In this document: in pieces, positions 11,846-23,575 of the stretch | Layout: every line of letters begins with the position of its first letter | How positions within the stretch are numbered: position 1 is the stretch's first letter | NCBI GenBank assembly: GCA_002189035.1 | Contig: NEEC01000008.1 | Location: 3,348,001 to 3,412,000 of the forward strand | DNA from: Utricularia gibba | Taxonomy: Eukaryota > Streptophyta > Magnoliopsida > Lamiales > Lentibulariaceae | Direction: 5' to 3' | Length of the DNA stretch: 64,000 nucleotides | Notes under the pieces: model-generated | The model's input: only the letters and a program-made list of their open reading frames with translations | Databases searched by the model: none | What the model was told of the DNA's origin: nothing | Translations under genes and position numbers: made by a program

Positions 11846-14250
11846 TACATGCCCTCTAATATCCCAAATCAATGAATACACCTCCAAAAAGCCAAAAAAC
11901 CCCAAAATTGAACAAAAGAAACCCTCTAAAAACTCAAGTTCGTCTTGAGCCGAAAAACACTACCATGAAATTCACATTTAAAAAGGAAAGATTCAACGGA
12001 GAATATGCTGCTGAAGCAGGAAGATGCGAGGAATCCAAGAACAAGAAACTTCACGAGAAGCTACCAACTAACTATTTTATTTGAACCTGAATAATCCCTA
12101 GTCAACTACTCACCTCCCAAAAGCTCGCGGTGAGATGGGTTTAAAGTCAGATTTCACAAGAAGGGAGCTCAGTAGTTGACTTCAGATTATTGGTCCAAAT
12201 GACGAAGCCGCAGCTCCCCGCGAGATCTCTTTGCTGCATCTTCCGACGTCAACAGCATATTCTTTGTTGAATCTTCATTTCTGCCATTGAAGATTTAAAA
12301 ATACAACTTACGCCCCTTTAATATTATTACTTTCCACGAAGGCAACTTTTCCAAAGCTTGTGCCCCAAGCTTACCAACATTAATAAATGAAAGAAAAAAC
12401 TAAAATTCTTATTCCATTTATAATTAATTTATAAAAAAATATTTTTCCCATCCAAATTTTAGGTTATTTCATTTAAAAATATTTTTTCACGAGTTTGTTT
12501 CTATATTCTCAACTCAATTGAAAATTAGTGTATTTAAGATCAAATTAATTGATTATCAGATCGATCCTTAGTCAATTCCACATAGGCACTAAATAGAAAT
12601 TCCCTGCTTCTACCTTAAACAAAATACATTATTTTCTTATATACATTATACACAATAAAATTATATAAAAAAACAAAATAATCTATTCGAATTTAGAAAA
12701 ATAGAACTAGGATTTGGATCATTTATAATCCATTCTTGTAACATTAAATCAATTGACTTTTGATAATATTTGATCCATTAACATCCCTAAAAGTAAGTAA
12801 AAAAAACCATTCAATAGCTAGGAAAAATAGAGAAAGGCTGGGCGAAGCCCAAAATATATGGGCATGTTGGCTTAGGCCCATTACATCAGCCCATATATTA
12901 AACATGTGAGATAAAGTTATGTTCTATTTTTTTAAAAAAAATAAAAATAATGTTCCAACTTGCAATGTTGATATTTCTTGCTTTACCTAAGCTTGCATTT
13001 CTTGCATCAAATGTTTCATTCATCAAGTTGCCCCGTTTTTCGAATAAAATCAATTGGTTCTATAAAAAACGTAAAAGAGTATTTCAATTCTAAGAAGCAA
13101 TTTTGTTTTATTATAAAAAAAAAAGAATTAAGGAAGACTAAGTAGGATGCGTGAACGTGGTTGGCACTTGCTAGAGAGTGCACGGACAGGTTGGGGTGGG
13201 GACTGGGGACATGGACAAAACCACACCACGAGCACATTAATGAAATCTATACCTAAAATATAGGGGGCATGTGCATGCAGCGGCGGACTTACCAAAATAA
13301 CTATCTCCCATTTCTATTTTAGATAACAAAAAAATAAAATAATTATTTTTTTTCACACCATATATTATAAGGTAAGAAAGTATAGTACATTGGATTCCAT
13401 ATAAAGATCCGTCGACCAGGACACGCGCTATGCATCCCCTGCCATGACTTATAAGAGGGAATCAGCGTTCATGGGAGGGTCGATCCACCCCCTCCCACTT
13501 GTAGTGGGGATTACCTACCAACCGACAATTACCGGTACACCTTTTAATCCTCTACTCGTTTTTTCATCATTCTTGTGTTCTTGATAGGCGTTGTATCGCG
13601 TGGAGAACACATACAATAACCACCAACCTAAATCTAGGGATGTACTGCGCACGAGCCCAATTAATTCAATCACTACGAGGATTCATAATTGAAAGTTAAT
13701 TATTCAAAACGAACAATATTGTATAAAATTTAAAATTAAAATATATATTTTTTATTTTTTGACATGTAATTGAGGTGAAATATTGATAGTGGATTGATTA
13801 ATGAAATATTCATAATTTAATGTTCAAAACGAATAATATCATCTAAATTTCAAAATTACATCTATTTAAGTATATTATGTGTGTTCATCCGTTTAAAAAT
13901 CCAATGCGTTTCAGGTGAATGATCAATTTATTTTGTTTGTTAACTTATGTGGTGGAGTAGAAAAATTATCTAACTATCTCCGATTAATTATGAATTATAC
14001 AGTTCAAATGGGTGCATACTATTTAGTGGTGGGTGTGAGGTTTGGGGTAGTGTTAGAGAACATGCGACCAAGGTACTCTGTAAGAATGCTGAATTACGTG
14101 TAATAATGGTGAATTGGTTTCCTTCTCTTCCTCCCTGTCTCTCTCTTCCTGACGAGGTGGGGGCGGTTGAATATGAGTAGTTAAAAGGCACAGCCTGGGG
14201 GGTGGGACATGTGCCTCTAAAAGGAGCACAGGATTTAATGATGCCTGCCT
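11846..14250. other. AT-rich intergenic region
   Basis: Between the PUB gene (minus) and the DUF4378 gene (plus). The first 300 bp or so are the PUB 5' flank and leader. From 12300 to 14100 the DNA is AT-rich with many T and A tracts and no credible coding exon or RNA gene. A degenerate direct repeat is listed separately. Confidence 0.5.
13681..13860. repeat. Imperfect direct repeat in intergenic DNA
   Basis: Two similar segments of about 50-55 bp lie roughly 120 bp apart: about 13681-13737 and 13808-13858. Both contain ATTCATAAT, then TTCAAAACGAA, then AATAT, then AAATT. They differ by substitutions and small indels. They look like the remains of an old tandem duplication or a decayed small transposon. 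Confidence 0.4.
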
Positions 14251-14259
14251 GCGTGGCGG

Positions 14260-15249
14260 AGGTGGAAGCCATGGGACAACCAGAAAATGAGGTAACTTTG
14301 GAAATTACCTAAAAATGTAGCATCTTGGGTGCCAAGACAACCAGAAATCGGAAACTGTGCTACAGAGCTGGTTACTGGTTGGTCACCGACGATAAGTCAG
14401 CGCCTAGAACTGTGTGCTCCCGAATATCTCCCAAGTCCCGGGCCCAGTTTGGCAATTCGGAGTGTTTGTGGGAACAGTGTCCAGGGGGGCAGGGGCTATG
14501 ATTGCAATGGAGTGTTGCTGTTGGTTTCCGTCATCGTCTTGTTGTTTTCTTTTCTTTTCTGAGTATTCAATTGAGGAGCACTGCACCTACCATCTCCCAT
14601 TCCCTGATCATCTTTATCGCGTTTCATTGAGTGGGCTTGGTTACGTGCTCCCCACTCTCTTTTTGTCGGTTTGGATTTGTATGGTTTTCTACTGCACCAA
14701 TAATGTCTTTCCTATGTTTCGTGTATCCTCGTCTCAGCTCCCACTAAAAATTCATGACCCTTTTGTGTTCTTGTTGGTGTTTGCCAGAAAAGTGAGGTTT
14801 ATGTGCAAATCTGTGTAGTGGATTCGTGAGATTGTTGCTGAAAACTTTTGGGTTGTGCACTGGAAGTCTGCTTAGCTTTTTGGTGGATGCTTTTCAAGAG
14901 ATAAGGGCAGGACATCTCTCTTTTGGAGGATTATCTGTACAGTGACTTGATTTAGAAGGCGTGAGAGAAAGCGAAAGTGACTGATTCGTCGCCATAGAGA
15001 ATCTGGGTTGCTTGAGGTTACTCCTCATTCTTCATGGATTTATGAAGAACACATCCTACATCTGAGATCAAGTTTCAAGCAACTGGCACATGGAGAAGAA
15101 ATTGTCTGGCAACGAAAGGATATATGTTTTTGGATTAACCCATACTCTGTGTTTGGCTTTGTTCAGAGTCTACCATGGATATCTGCAGATTTGATGGTAT
15201 GAAATCAGCTTGAAGCAGACATACTCTTCGCCCAAGTTATCTGGAAAAA
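14260..15249 (+). other. Probable long 5' leader/promoter of the DUF4378 gene
   Basis: This kilobase has mixed base composition unlike the AT-rich DNA to its left. It contains several short open frames, the longest about 134 codons from 14414, with no recognisable domain. It is most likely promoter plus 5' untranslated sequence, possibly with a leader intron. No separate gene can be supported. Confidence 0.4.
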
Positions 15250-17916
15250 ATGTCCATGAAACGCCCTCCAAGGCACAGAAGGGAGTATCCTGGTTGTGTG
15301 CCCAGTTTGTTGAACATATTCGACATTCGCCGTCGATCCACCACACGCCTGCTTCCTGATCGACGGCCTTCGATCAGGAGTACTGATGATAAGTTTCACC
15401 CACTGTCCATTTCCACAGGAGGGCGGCTGAGCAATGGAAGTGAAAATGGAACTGTTGCTGTAGATTTTGATTTTGAAGGCAAAGAGGTATGTATTCATGC
15501 TTAGGCTCTAGCCAACTTTGAACTCTTTCAGTATGTGCTTTGGGAATATCTCTGTTCATGTTACTTGTCTTTATCTCAGGATTCTGATGAAAAAGAGAAG
15601 TCAGTGTCTGAGAATGGTAAAATAAGTGTTAAGGAACTCATGGAAGTAGAGATGTTCAGTGAGGGAGGTATGGTGAACCTCCCCATAATTCTCAGATCAT
15701 TGCTGGTGAAATCACTCCAAAAGCATTTGATAACCTTGTCTATGAGACAATAGCTGAATATTTGGTTGGGATCAGTTCTGAAAGCTCTTTGGAGAATGAT
15801 TTTATCAAAGGTCTGGATACACTGTCTGCTCAGGCTGTCACAATAACAGATCAAAAGCTGGTAGCTGCGGTAAAAATGATTATGGAGCAGAAGGTGTTGT
15901 GTGCAAGGAATTATGAGGAGAGCCCTCTCCGTGAAGAGTTCATGGATGCAGTGAACATGTTGACAGAAAACTATAGTTTGTTTGTTGAACTGCTGCAGGA
16001 ACTGAACTCTTTCCGGCTTAAACAAGCTCTTCCTTGCCTGCCGGCTTCTGAAATGCCTCATGGAGAACCCGGAGCCTCAGCAACTGATGGATATAGTAAA
16101 CAAAGCAGATCTTTGGAGAGCTTCCTTCAAGGGGGAAGTGAGGACTCCCAATCTTCTCTCGCTATCTGGGAGGCTAGTTCATTGGTGAAACAGAGCTTGA
16201 AAGCTGATGTTTCAGTGAGTGGTGCTTCCTTACTGTCTTTCTATTTGCATAGTAAAGCGAAAGATGAGAGATCCCCATCCTTTCGGTTCTCGTTTACTGA
16301 AATAAAAAGAAAGCTATGGCATGCACTGGGAAAGGACAAAACGATGATCCCCCCTGAGAGTTCTGACCAAAACAGGAAAAATAGTGGAAAACGCAGAAAC
16401 CTTGGATGGAGTTCTCCTAACAGGAGACATTTCTATAGTGAAAGATTTATCTTATCTGCGAAAAAGACTAGAGAACGGAATCTAGACTTCAAAGAGAATG
16501 AGAGTGACACCTCAAGATGTCAAAGATCTGGAGAGTTTAACATATACATTGAGGCTAAGCAGCATATCTATGAGATGCTGAAAGATGTAGATGAAGACTC
16601 GGAGCCAGTGATTAAGCAGTTGCCCAAGTCCTTGGGCATGATACTTGCTGCTCCTGATCCATCTGTTGGTGAAGGCTTGGAAACAATGCGGCCATCTGCA
16701 ACACAGGGTGATGATCGCGATGTCGATGTAAAGTTTAGTGAAAGGCATTTTGCAGCTCTGCCATATGGGGACAACAGAATGCTGCCTGCTCAAGGTAAAA
16801 AGTATTAAGAAATCTAAAATGTTGGAAGGAAAAAGTTCAAAAGCATATGAAAATTTGTCTTTATAGTTGTAGAGATCGGGGATACACCTGAGTCAAGGCG
16901 TGAAGAAGTGGGAGAAGCGACCTGCGAGTCATACACCAGCTCAACGGATGGAGATTTTCAGCATGTGGGCTCTGGAGAAGCGACATGTGAAGATGCTTTT
17001 CATCAGACATGCCTGAAATCAGTAAGATTTAAGTGCTTGATTCCTGTGAGAGTACATTAAACTTACCGGCTCATTACTGGCAGGATCCTATTGAGGAAGA
17101 TCAAATGCTTTCCTCACCACAAGCGTCAACTTCACATTCCCCTGCTACAAGCGAAGCAGAAGGTTGCAAACTGGCGCAGCCTAGCCCGGTTTCTGTTCTT
17201 GAGTCCTTATTCATGGACGAAGCTTGCAGTCCTGCTAGCGCTGCATCTGAGCCAGGTTACACAGGCCATCCAACAGTACTTCATAGGAAGATAGTAACTT
17301 TACCCTGTTTCATTTTTTTATTTTTCATGCAGAAAGGGAAGTGGAACCTCACCATTTAAATTATGGAGAGCAATCTCCAGCCTGTGGTCAAGGGATCTGT
17401 AGGAGAATCTCCATGGAAACTGAGGAATCCCCATTTGAATACGTGGAGGCTGTGTTGTTGGGATCAGGTTTGGACTGGGAAGACTTCCATTCGAGGTGGC
17501 TGTCTTCAAATGAAATTCTCGACACATTGCTATTCGAAGAAGTGGAGCTATTCTCCAACAGAAGCCACGATGACCAACGCCTCCTCTTCGACAGTGCTAA
17601 CGAAGCTTTAATGGGTGTGTGTGATATCTACTTTGGCAAGGAAAGCGTCCAGCCAATCCCAGATTCCATGGATCTTATTGACCGGGTATGGAGGTGGATT
17701 GAGTGGCATCACTTTCTTCACACACAAGCCAATTCTATGGAGCAGCTCGTCCGAATGGACTTGGCAAGAACTGGGAAATGGCTGAAGCTTCAACGAGACA
17801 TCGAGATTATTGGCCTCGAGATAGCGGTAACCATATTGGATGAAGTAGTAGAAGAAGATACCATAGTCATCTTTCAAGAGGCTTTTGTCCAGAAAACGAA
17901 CCAGGGGTGCCTTTAA
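15250..17916 (+). CDS. DUF4378-domain protein (frame interrupted once)
   Basis: Plant protein of unknown biochemical role with a C-terminal DUF4378 region. Relatives include TRM/LONGIFOLIA-like proteins, some of which bind microtubules. Exons are 15250-15486, 15580-16794, 16867-17021, 17084-17255 and 17333-17916, about 787 aa if the frame is continuous. The N-terminus is basic (MSMKRPPRHRREYPGC). A PSPVSVLESLF motif occurs near residue 565, and the DUF4378 region from about 600 includes FEYVEAVLLGSGLDW and ends with a helical segment. The second exon changes frame between about 15661 and 15690: the frame running from 15580 gives EMFSEGG, while the downstream frame gives NSQIIAGEITPKAF. One extra base in the GGG (15663-15665) or CCCC (15681-15684) run restores both the frame and the phase needed at 16794. 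Confidence 0.8.
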
Positions 17917-18358
17917 CTACCTTAGATGATGCCTGTATCAGTGCTTGGAACTTGGAAGTGACTCATCTTCGGCAAAGTAGAGGGGTGCGTTGTTGACCCA
18001 ACTAATTGTAAATCAGTTGGAAAGTGAAGGCAACTGCATCAACCCGGGTTGGGTTATTTTGCCATGGAGGCTGTGTATGAAGCTCAGAACCAACTGCAGG
18101 CCCCTGTCACCTCTCTGCTGCTGCTGATGCCCACTGTGCAGTATTGTCCTTTCCATGTAATGTTTCATAATTCTTTCTTTCTTTTCTTTTCTTCGGGGTT
18201 CCGGATGGAATATAAGGATATGAACCTTTGAGAGTAGATGTAGAAACTTGCTTGGAACGCCCCCCTACACCGGAAATGTCTTCTGCCGATATCCCAAGGA
18301 TTGTCAGTTTCCGCTAATCTAGTTTTTTATAAAATAAAGCTAATACTTAATCACACAA

Positions 18359-18430
18359 GGGTCCATAGCTCAGTGGTAGAGCAATTGACTGCAGATCAAT
18401 AGGTCACCGGTTCGAACCCGGTTGGGCCCT
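18359..18430 (+). tRNA. trnC-GCA: tRNA-Cys (GCA)
   Basis: A complete 72-nt cloverleaf. The acceptor stem pairs GGGTCCA with TGGGCCC. The D arm is GCTC/GAGC around AGTGGTA. The anticodon stem ATTGA/TCAAT flanks the loop CTGCAGA, with anticodon GCA. The T arm is ACCGG-TTCGAAC-CCGGT, and the discriminator base is T, as usual for tRNA-Cys. A box (TAGCTCAGTGG) and B box (GGTTCGAACC) internal promoter elements are intact. No intron and no encoded CCA, as expected for a nuclear gene. Confidence 0.97.
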
Positions 18431-18444
18431 GTTACTATCTACTC

Positions 18445-18454
18445 TTTTTTTTTT
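18445..18454 (+). terminator. RNA polymerase III oligo-T terminator
   Basis: A run of ten T begins 14 bp after the tRNA-Cys discriminator base, a standard Pol III stop signal. Confidence 0.85.
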
Positions 18455-18772
18455 CTGTTACACGAACCAGTGTTCTACACTCGGTCGCTATGATCATCTG
18501 GATACGCCCTCCTGCAATTTGAGCAAGCCGCGATATGAAGCGTGGCTGAACAGAAAGACCTCTCAAATTTGTCTATTTTACAAGAAGAGTTTCGTGAAAA
18601 AGTAAAATTTGTCTACGAATGTAGTTGTTTGATATTGAAATTCGAAGAAGCTTTTCCATGGCGTACTCATCCATACCTGGCACTCGGTGAAGACAAAAAA
18701 CAACAGGCAGACATTCCCAAATCCCGACAACTCTGTGTCTGAAGGGTCCCGAACTTCACAGTTCACACCAAA

Positions 18773-19974
18773 CTAAGAGATCGTCGTACTTGCGAGTTCG
18801 ACCTGAGCCGCAGCTTCACTGATTGCATCGACGACGCCAGGTTTCGTGCTGCTCACCGCCTCATCCACAGGGGTTCTCTCATGGCTAACCATGGTTTGAC
18901 AAACAGTGATGCCACTGAAAATGGAATCATTAGCTGAATGAACAAAGAGGGCACTTGCCTGTTAAGTGATGAGATGTTAGCTCCAGCAAGGATCAAGCAT
19001 TTGACCACCTGAAAAGACGGAGCTTTTGACAGCTGAAGTAACGAAACATATAGAGGCACTCTGTGTAGAAACAACGAGAACCTCAATGTGCCCGTTTAGG
19101 GAGGCCCAATGAAGAGGGGTGTTTTTCTCCAGATTAGAAGCATTCACATCCTGTTTGAGGCTCATTATGTTTAGTCCACCATAACAACAAAGTTCATCCA
19201 TCGACCTATTAACCATGTAGATGAACACATGTACTTGATGGAAATGAAAACCCATGAATTAAAGTGAATTTAGCTCAGACGTTAATGCAAGACAAACAAC
19301 TCTCAACAAATTTTATTGAAGTAAATGCGAGGGTCTCATCAGGTTTTAGGAGAGCTGAAAATAATACTTTTCAGTCCAAAATTCCAAATAGAAGGAAGAC
19401 AGCATGCTTAATGGGAACTCAGCATAAAAGAATAAAGAGAAAGAAGAGGAGCACTCTTTATATAAAAATAACGTAAGCATCATGGGTATCAATCAGCGAG
19501 AGAGTAAGAGTATTCGCTGTAACAACAAAGTTTCTTACCGCTTTATTCTCAACAAGATATTCAACTACACTGAGATGCCCATTTGCTGAAGCCATGTGCA
19601 GTGCTGTAAAAACCGTCAACCATGCCCTCTAACCACGGATTTACATGAAAAGGCAAGCGCAGAAACGAAATGATTCATTGCACAAAACCTGTACGGCCTA
19701 GAGAGTCCTTTGAATCCAAAGAAACGCCCGTCGCAGCAATGGCGATCACATCTTCAATATCACCGTAGCGAGCAGACTGCGCAACAAGAAGCCGACAAAA
19801 GAAAATCACTAAACCGCAGTGCCGCTACACAAATAACATAAAACCATATGGATACTTCAGGCGTTAGCTTTCTAATTAGCGAATCAGATCACCACTCACC
19901 TCGAGCAATTCCTCCACAGCATCCGACGTCGCGTCTGGAAGCCCCTGGGCATCTCCGACTTCCTCAATCCCCAT
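18773..19974 (-). CDS. Small ankyrin-repeat protein
   Basis: Predicted 152-aa soluble protein. Exons are 19900-19974, 19689-19776, 19539-19603, 19082-19150, 18959-19008 and 18773-18884, all phase-consistent. The start is MGIEEVGDAQG. Two clear ankyrin repeats run from about residue 48 to 110: GRTALHMASANGHLSVVEYL and NTPLHWASLNGHIEVVKCL. A partial third (HERTPVDEAV) follows. The repeats are protein-protein interaction modules; partners are unknown. It resembles a widely conserved plant family annotated by similarity to the fission-yeast ankyrin protein P16F5.05c. The last intron uses a GC donor (AG|GCAAGT at 18958-18957) instead of GT, required by the frame. The upstream region near 20040-20080 contains several GGCCCA/AGCCCA (site II-like) motifs. 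Confidence 0.88.
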
Positions 19975-20193
19975 CCTTGATTCTCACTTCCCACAACCGC
20001 CCGCGCGCAAAAGAGCGAATTTGGACCCATATATTTATACCGCATTCAGGCCCATACTAAAGCCCAATACATTGGGCTCGCGCGGCGCGAATAGGAAGAA
20101 ATTCCTTTCTTACTTAATTTATTATTTTATATTATAAATAATATCCGTACATAACTGTGACTCCAGAACCATCAGACCAGGACTGATACTCGT

Positions 20194-21637
20194 CTAGAAC
20201 GAGGACTGATGCTTCCGATCAAAGAAGACGCCCGAGGGGCCGCCGTCGGGGAGAAGCGCCAGCCTCACGGGGCTCTCGGCGCCTTCTTTGGGAGTCAAGG
20301 GGCCGGAATGGTTGCTGAGATCGGTGTCGACCCACCCGGGGCACACGCTGTTGATCAGAATCCCGGGGTGCTTCCTGGAAAGGAGCCTGGTGTATGCATT
20401 CACCGCCGCTTTCGACACGCAGTACGCGCCCCAGTAGGTCGGCCAGCCCTTCGATTGCAGGGCCCCCTCCTTGAAGTCCTTCAGGAACTCGCTGATCACT
20501 TGATCGATCCTCTCCTCGCTGAGGTTTGCAGCGTCCTCGAGTATCCCTCGGCCCAGCTTGTTCTGAACACCCTGAAGGGGCGAAGAACAGCAGCAGATTG
20601 AAACTTACTTCAAGGATTTAGATACCTGAAGAGAAAGTTTATTTGAGTACCGATAGTCGTCCCATTGTGGAAGACACATGGACAATCCTTGGAGAATCAG
20701 AGAGCTCAAGCAAGGGAAGGAGTTTCCTAGTGGTGTTCCTGAGACCGTAGTAGTTTATTTGAAAGCACTCTACAGCTAAGTCATATGCTGTCTTTTTGGG
20801 CTGCGATGCGCTATGCTGCAGCAACAAAAGCTGAATTCATTCAGTGGAAGATATAAGCACAGGGGAAGATGAAAAATGGTGTATAGAACGCACCGCGCCT
20901 TCACTTGTACCACTAAACCCTGCGTTGTTCACCTGCAATTCAGAAGCATTGAAGATTGTTACCAGAATAGTAGAATGAAATACGATGAAATCCATCTATT
21001 TAAGCAAGAATCCAACCACTGTCAGTCCTAGCAAAACCCCATGAAGCAAGATACCTAAAAGCTGGTAACTTTTAACAAGAAAATCGGAATGAAGTAACAC
21101 TAGTTCATGGGTATAAGTTACAGGCAGTCATATAGCGTAACTGGGAATTCCGGAGAAGTCCCAAGCTAAAAAAAGGTGAAATGAACTTGAAAATCAGGAC
21201 ATAAAGCATATGAAACAGAAAACTGTATACCAAGATATCAAGCTTCCCAATATGGGATTTGATGAAGCCTGCGAGATCATCGATGCTCCTCGAATCCGTG
21301 ACATCGAGCTGATGAAACGTCACATGATCGGAAAGCCCAGACCTTTTCAGCTTCTCCACCGCCTCGAGCCCCCTCTGCTCATTTCTCGCCGTCAGAACCA
21401 CAGAAACTCCATGAGAAGCAAGCTGTTTGCATATCTCGAATCCAATCCCCTTGTTTGCCCCCGTAACAACTGCAAACCTTCATCAATTTTCGATGGCCCA
21501 GAAACAGATTAATACCGAAATCGAAAAAGAAGCAAGAAATTAAGCCAATGATAGTTTCAATATGCTTACTTTTTGTTAGACTGAGCGTTGGCTGCGCACA
21601 TTCCAGCCATAGACCTTGTAGCTGCAGCGTTCTTCAT
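20194..21637 (-). CDS. Short-chain dehydrogenase/reductase A (neomenthol dehydrogenase / salutaridine reductase-like)
   Basis: NADPH-dependent classical SDR of 298 aa. Exons are 21570-21637, 21231-21477, 20894-20932, 20651-20815 and 20194-20571; phases agree. The cofactor motif TGANKGIG begins at T28. NNAG is at 107-110. Catalytic residues are Ser166/167 (HVSST), Tyr223 and Lys227 (YCVSK). The family of menthone/neomenthol, carbonyl and salutaridine reductases reduces ketones of small metabolites; the substrate here cannot be predicted. It is first in a tandem array of three genes with the same five-exon plan. Its exon 1 is longer (68 nt) than in its neighbours (20 nt), giving an N-terminal extension, [19 protein letters not shown]. 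The extension could be a weak targeting peptide. Confidence 0.92.
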
Positions 21638-21912
21638 TTTTCTCAGTCTAAACCTAAACATTAAAAGAAGGGTCAGAAAAGTTTCCGTCTTGCAGTTGCC
21701 TCCCCAAGTTTTTGATTTGTTTATGTAATCCGGAGTCTAGAAGTTACGCCATGAATCTGATTCCTTATCAGAAGTCGTCCCTTACTTTCACTGCATTCAC
21801 ATTTGAACTGTGCTGTGAATAATCATTCCATTTGAAATATCAAATATGCAATAAGACTTGACTTCCAAAGCATTACACAGAACAATGGAATCGTCTCCAC
21901 CACCAATCATCT

Positions 21913-23355
21913 CTAGAAAGAGCTCACTTCCTTCTTATAGAAGAACACACCTGATGGCCCGTCATCCAGCAACAACGCCGCCATCACTGGAGTTTCAGAT
22001 CCTTCTTCGACACTAAGTATGCCATTGTTATAGTTGAGATCGGTTTTGACGTACCCCGGACACGCTGAATTCACACGGAACTTGGGGAGTTTCTTGGCCA
22101 GAATCCTTGTGTAGGCATTCAAGGCAGCTTTGGAGAGAGTATATGCTCGAGGCCAGCCATTCGGTTGTAAAGATCCTTCCTTCAAATGGCTGAGGAACTT
22201 GTCTAGTAATTGATCAATCCTGTCTTCTGTAAGATTCTCCTCATCCATGAGAATCCCTTTTGCCCATTCATTCCGAATGTTCTGAGGCATAAATCACCAC
22301 AAAAGCAATCAGTGTTTCATCTCTGAAGGAATGCATACAAACATGTAAAGAAAGATGAAAAGCTATAGTGAGTATGCAGAAAGCTAGCCTTCCTTTAATC
22401 AGTTCAGAATTGCTTGGAATCTACTACTGATGAAAGTAGCACTGCCATTGCTCATTACCTGAAGTTTTCCCAGAGATGAGGAAACGTTCACAATTTTTGG
22501 TGAATCAGAGAGCTCTAAAAGGGGAATTAGCCCTTCAGCTGTTGCTTTGGCACCGTAGTAATTCGTGTTAAGGCACTCTAATGCTGAATCATAAGTTTGA
22601 ATTAAGTCACTCCAACTCTGCCTGTCTCCCCCCTTTCCACACAACAGTGAAATAACTCAGCGACATATGAATAAAATCGGAACTTTCAATGCCACTCTGC
22701 TCCAACAACAAACCACTACGCCATAAAAATGAAGGCTCTAGTCATTTAACCCAGAAACAACACTTCTTAAATCCCACTAGCCACCGAACCAAAAAAATCG
22801 AAAAACCATAGATCAAAGAACATGCCAAACTGGATGAATTCAAAGGGCAAAATAACAGAGCAACTCCAAAAGCTAACTTACTTCCTTAGCTAGCCTCTCA
22901 GCATCAACAACGACTCCTGTTATCCCTGCGTTATTCACCTGATTCATGAACAACAGAGTTGCAAATCAATTGAAATCCCACCGGTCACCAAACCAACAAA
23001 ACGGAAAAAAGTACCAAAATATCAAGTTTCCCAAAATGGGTCTTCACGAATTCAGTCAGAGAAGCAACACTTCGTTAATCAGTAACATCAAGCCTATGAA
23101 ACACGGCAGAATTTGAATGAGTTGAGCCCCTGATCTTCTCAAGTGCGTCGAAGCCTCTGCTCTCGTCTCTTGAAGTCAATATAACCGTGATTCCCCTGGA
23201 CGCCAATTGCCTGCATATCTCCAGCCCTATTCCTTTGTTTGCGCCGGTAACCAAAGCGACTCTGCCGAGACAGATACATAAAATTTACACCATCTCCCTG
23301 AAAAGAGATAAATTTGGGATAAATAAGAGTGCTACTTGTTTGCTGTTTCAGCCAT
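21913..23355 (-). pseudogene. Short-chain dehydrogenase/reductase B with an in-frame stop
   Basis: Same five-exon plan as the neighbours: 23336-23355 (MAETAN), 23015-23261, 22882-22938, 22459-22632 and 21913-22281, phase-consistent, 288 codons. Motifs [17 protein letters not shown] and YTLSK are intact. Codon 69, within LDVTD-x-RSVASL, is TAA (23077-23075, minus strand) where relatives have an amino acid such as Ser. No other break is seen, so the loss is either very recent or a single base error (TCA to TAA would be one change). If real, translation stops before the catalytic centre and no active enzyme is made. Called a pseudogene with that reservation. Confidence 0.7.
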
Positions 23356-23575
23356 TGAGGAACAAGAAGAAGCTCAATCTACAAAGGCGACAGTGGCAAT
23401 CTTTTCGTTTCCAAAAGTTACACAAAGTTATTTTCTCAAAAGTTCGGCCGCCGCCAACCACATGTTACAAACAATTGTACAACATTTGTTATTGCAACAG
23501 TACATATATCATAGTACACTACAACATAGCAAGAGAACACTGTGGGAGAAATGCCCTGCCCTGCATATAGCCAAT

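Noticed and set aside
14414-14818. Open frame of 134 codons upstream of the DUF4378 gene
   Set aside because: Composition and residue order look random, no domain is seen, and it sits in the likely 5' leader.
15661-15703. A very short intron in exon 2 of the DUF4378 gene (GTATGG to CTCAG, 28 bp)
   Set aside because: Far below the minimum plant intron size, and the resulting phase does not open the downstream frame.
18542-18742. 66-codon open frame after the tRNA-Cys gene
   Set aside because: No recognisable protein, and it lies in the 3' flank of the ankyrin gene.
20209-20601. 130-codon plus-strand frame opposite the last exon of dehydrogenase A
   Set aside because: It is the antisense shadow of a coding exon that has clear catalytic motifs on the minus strand.
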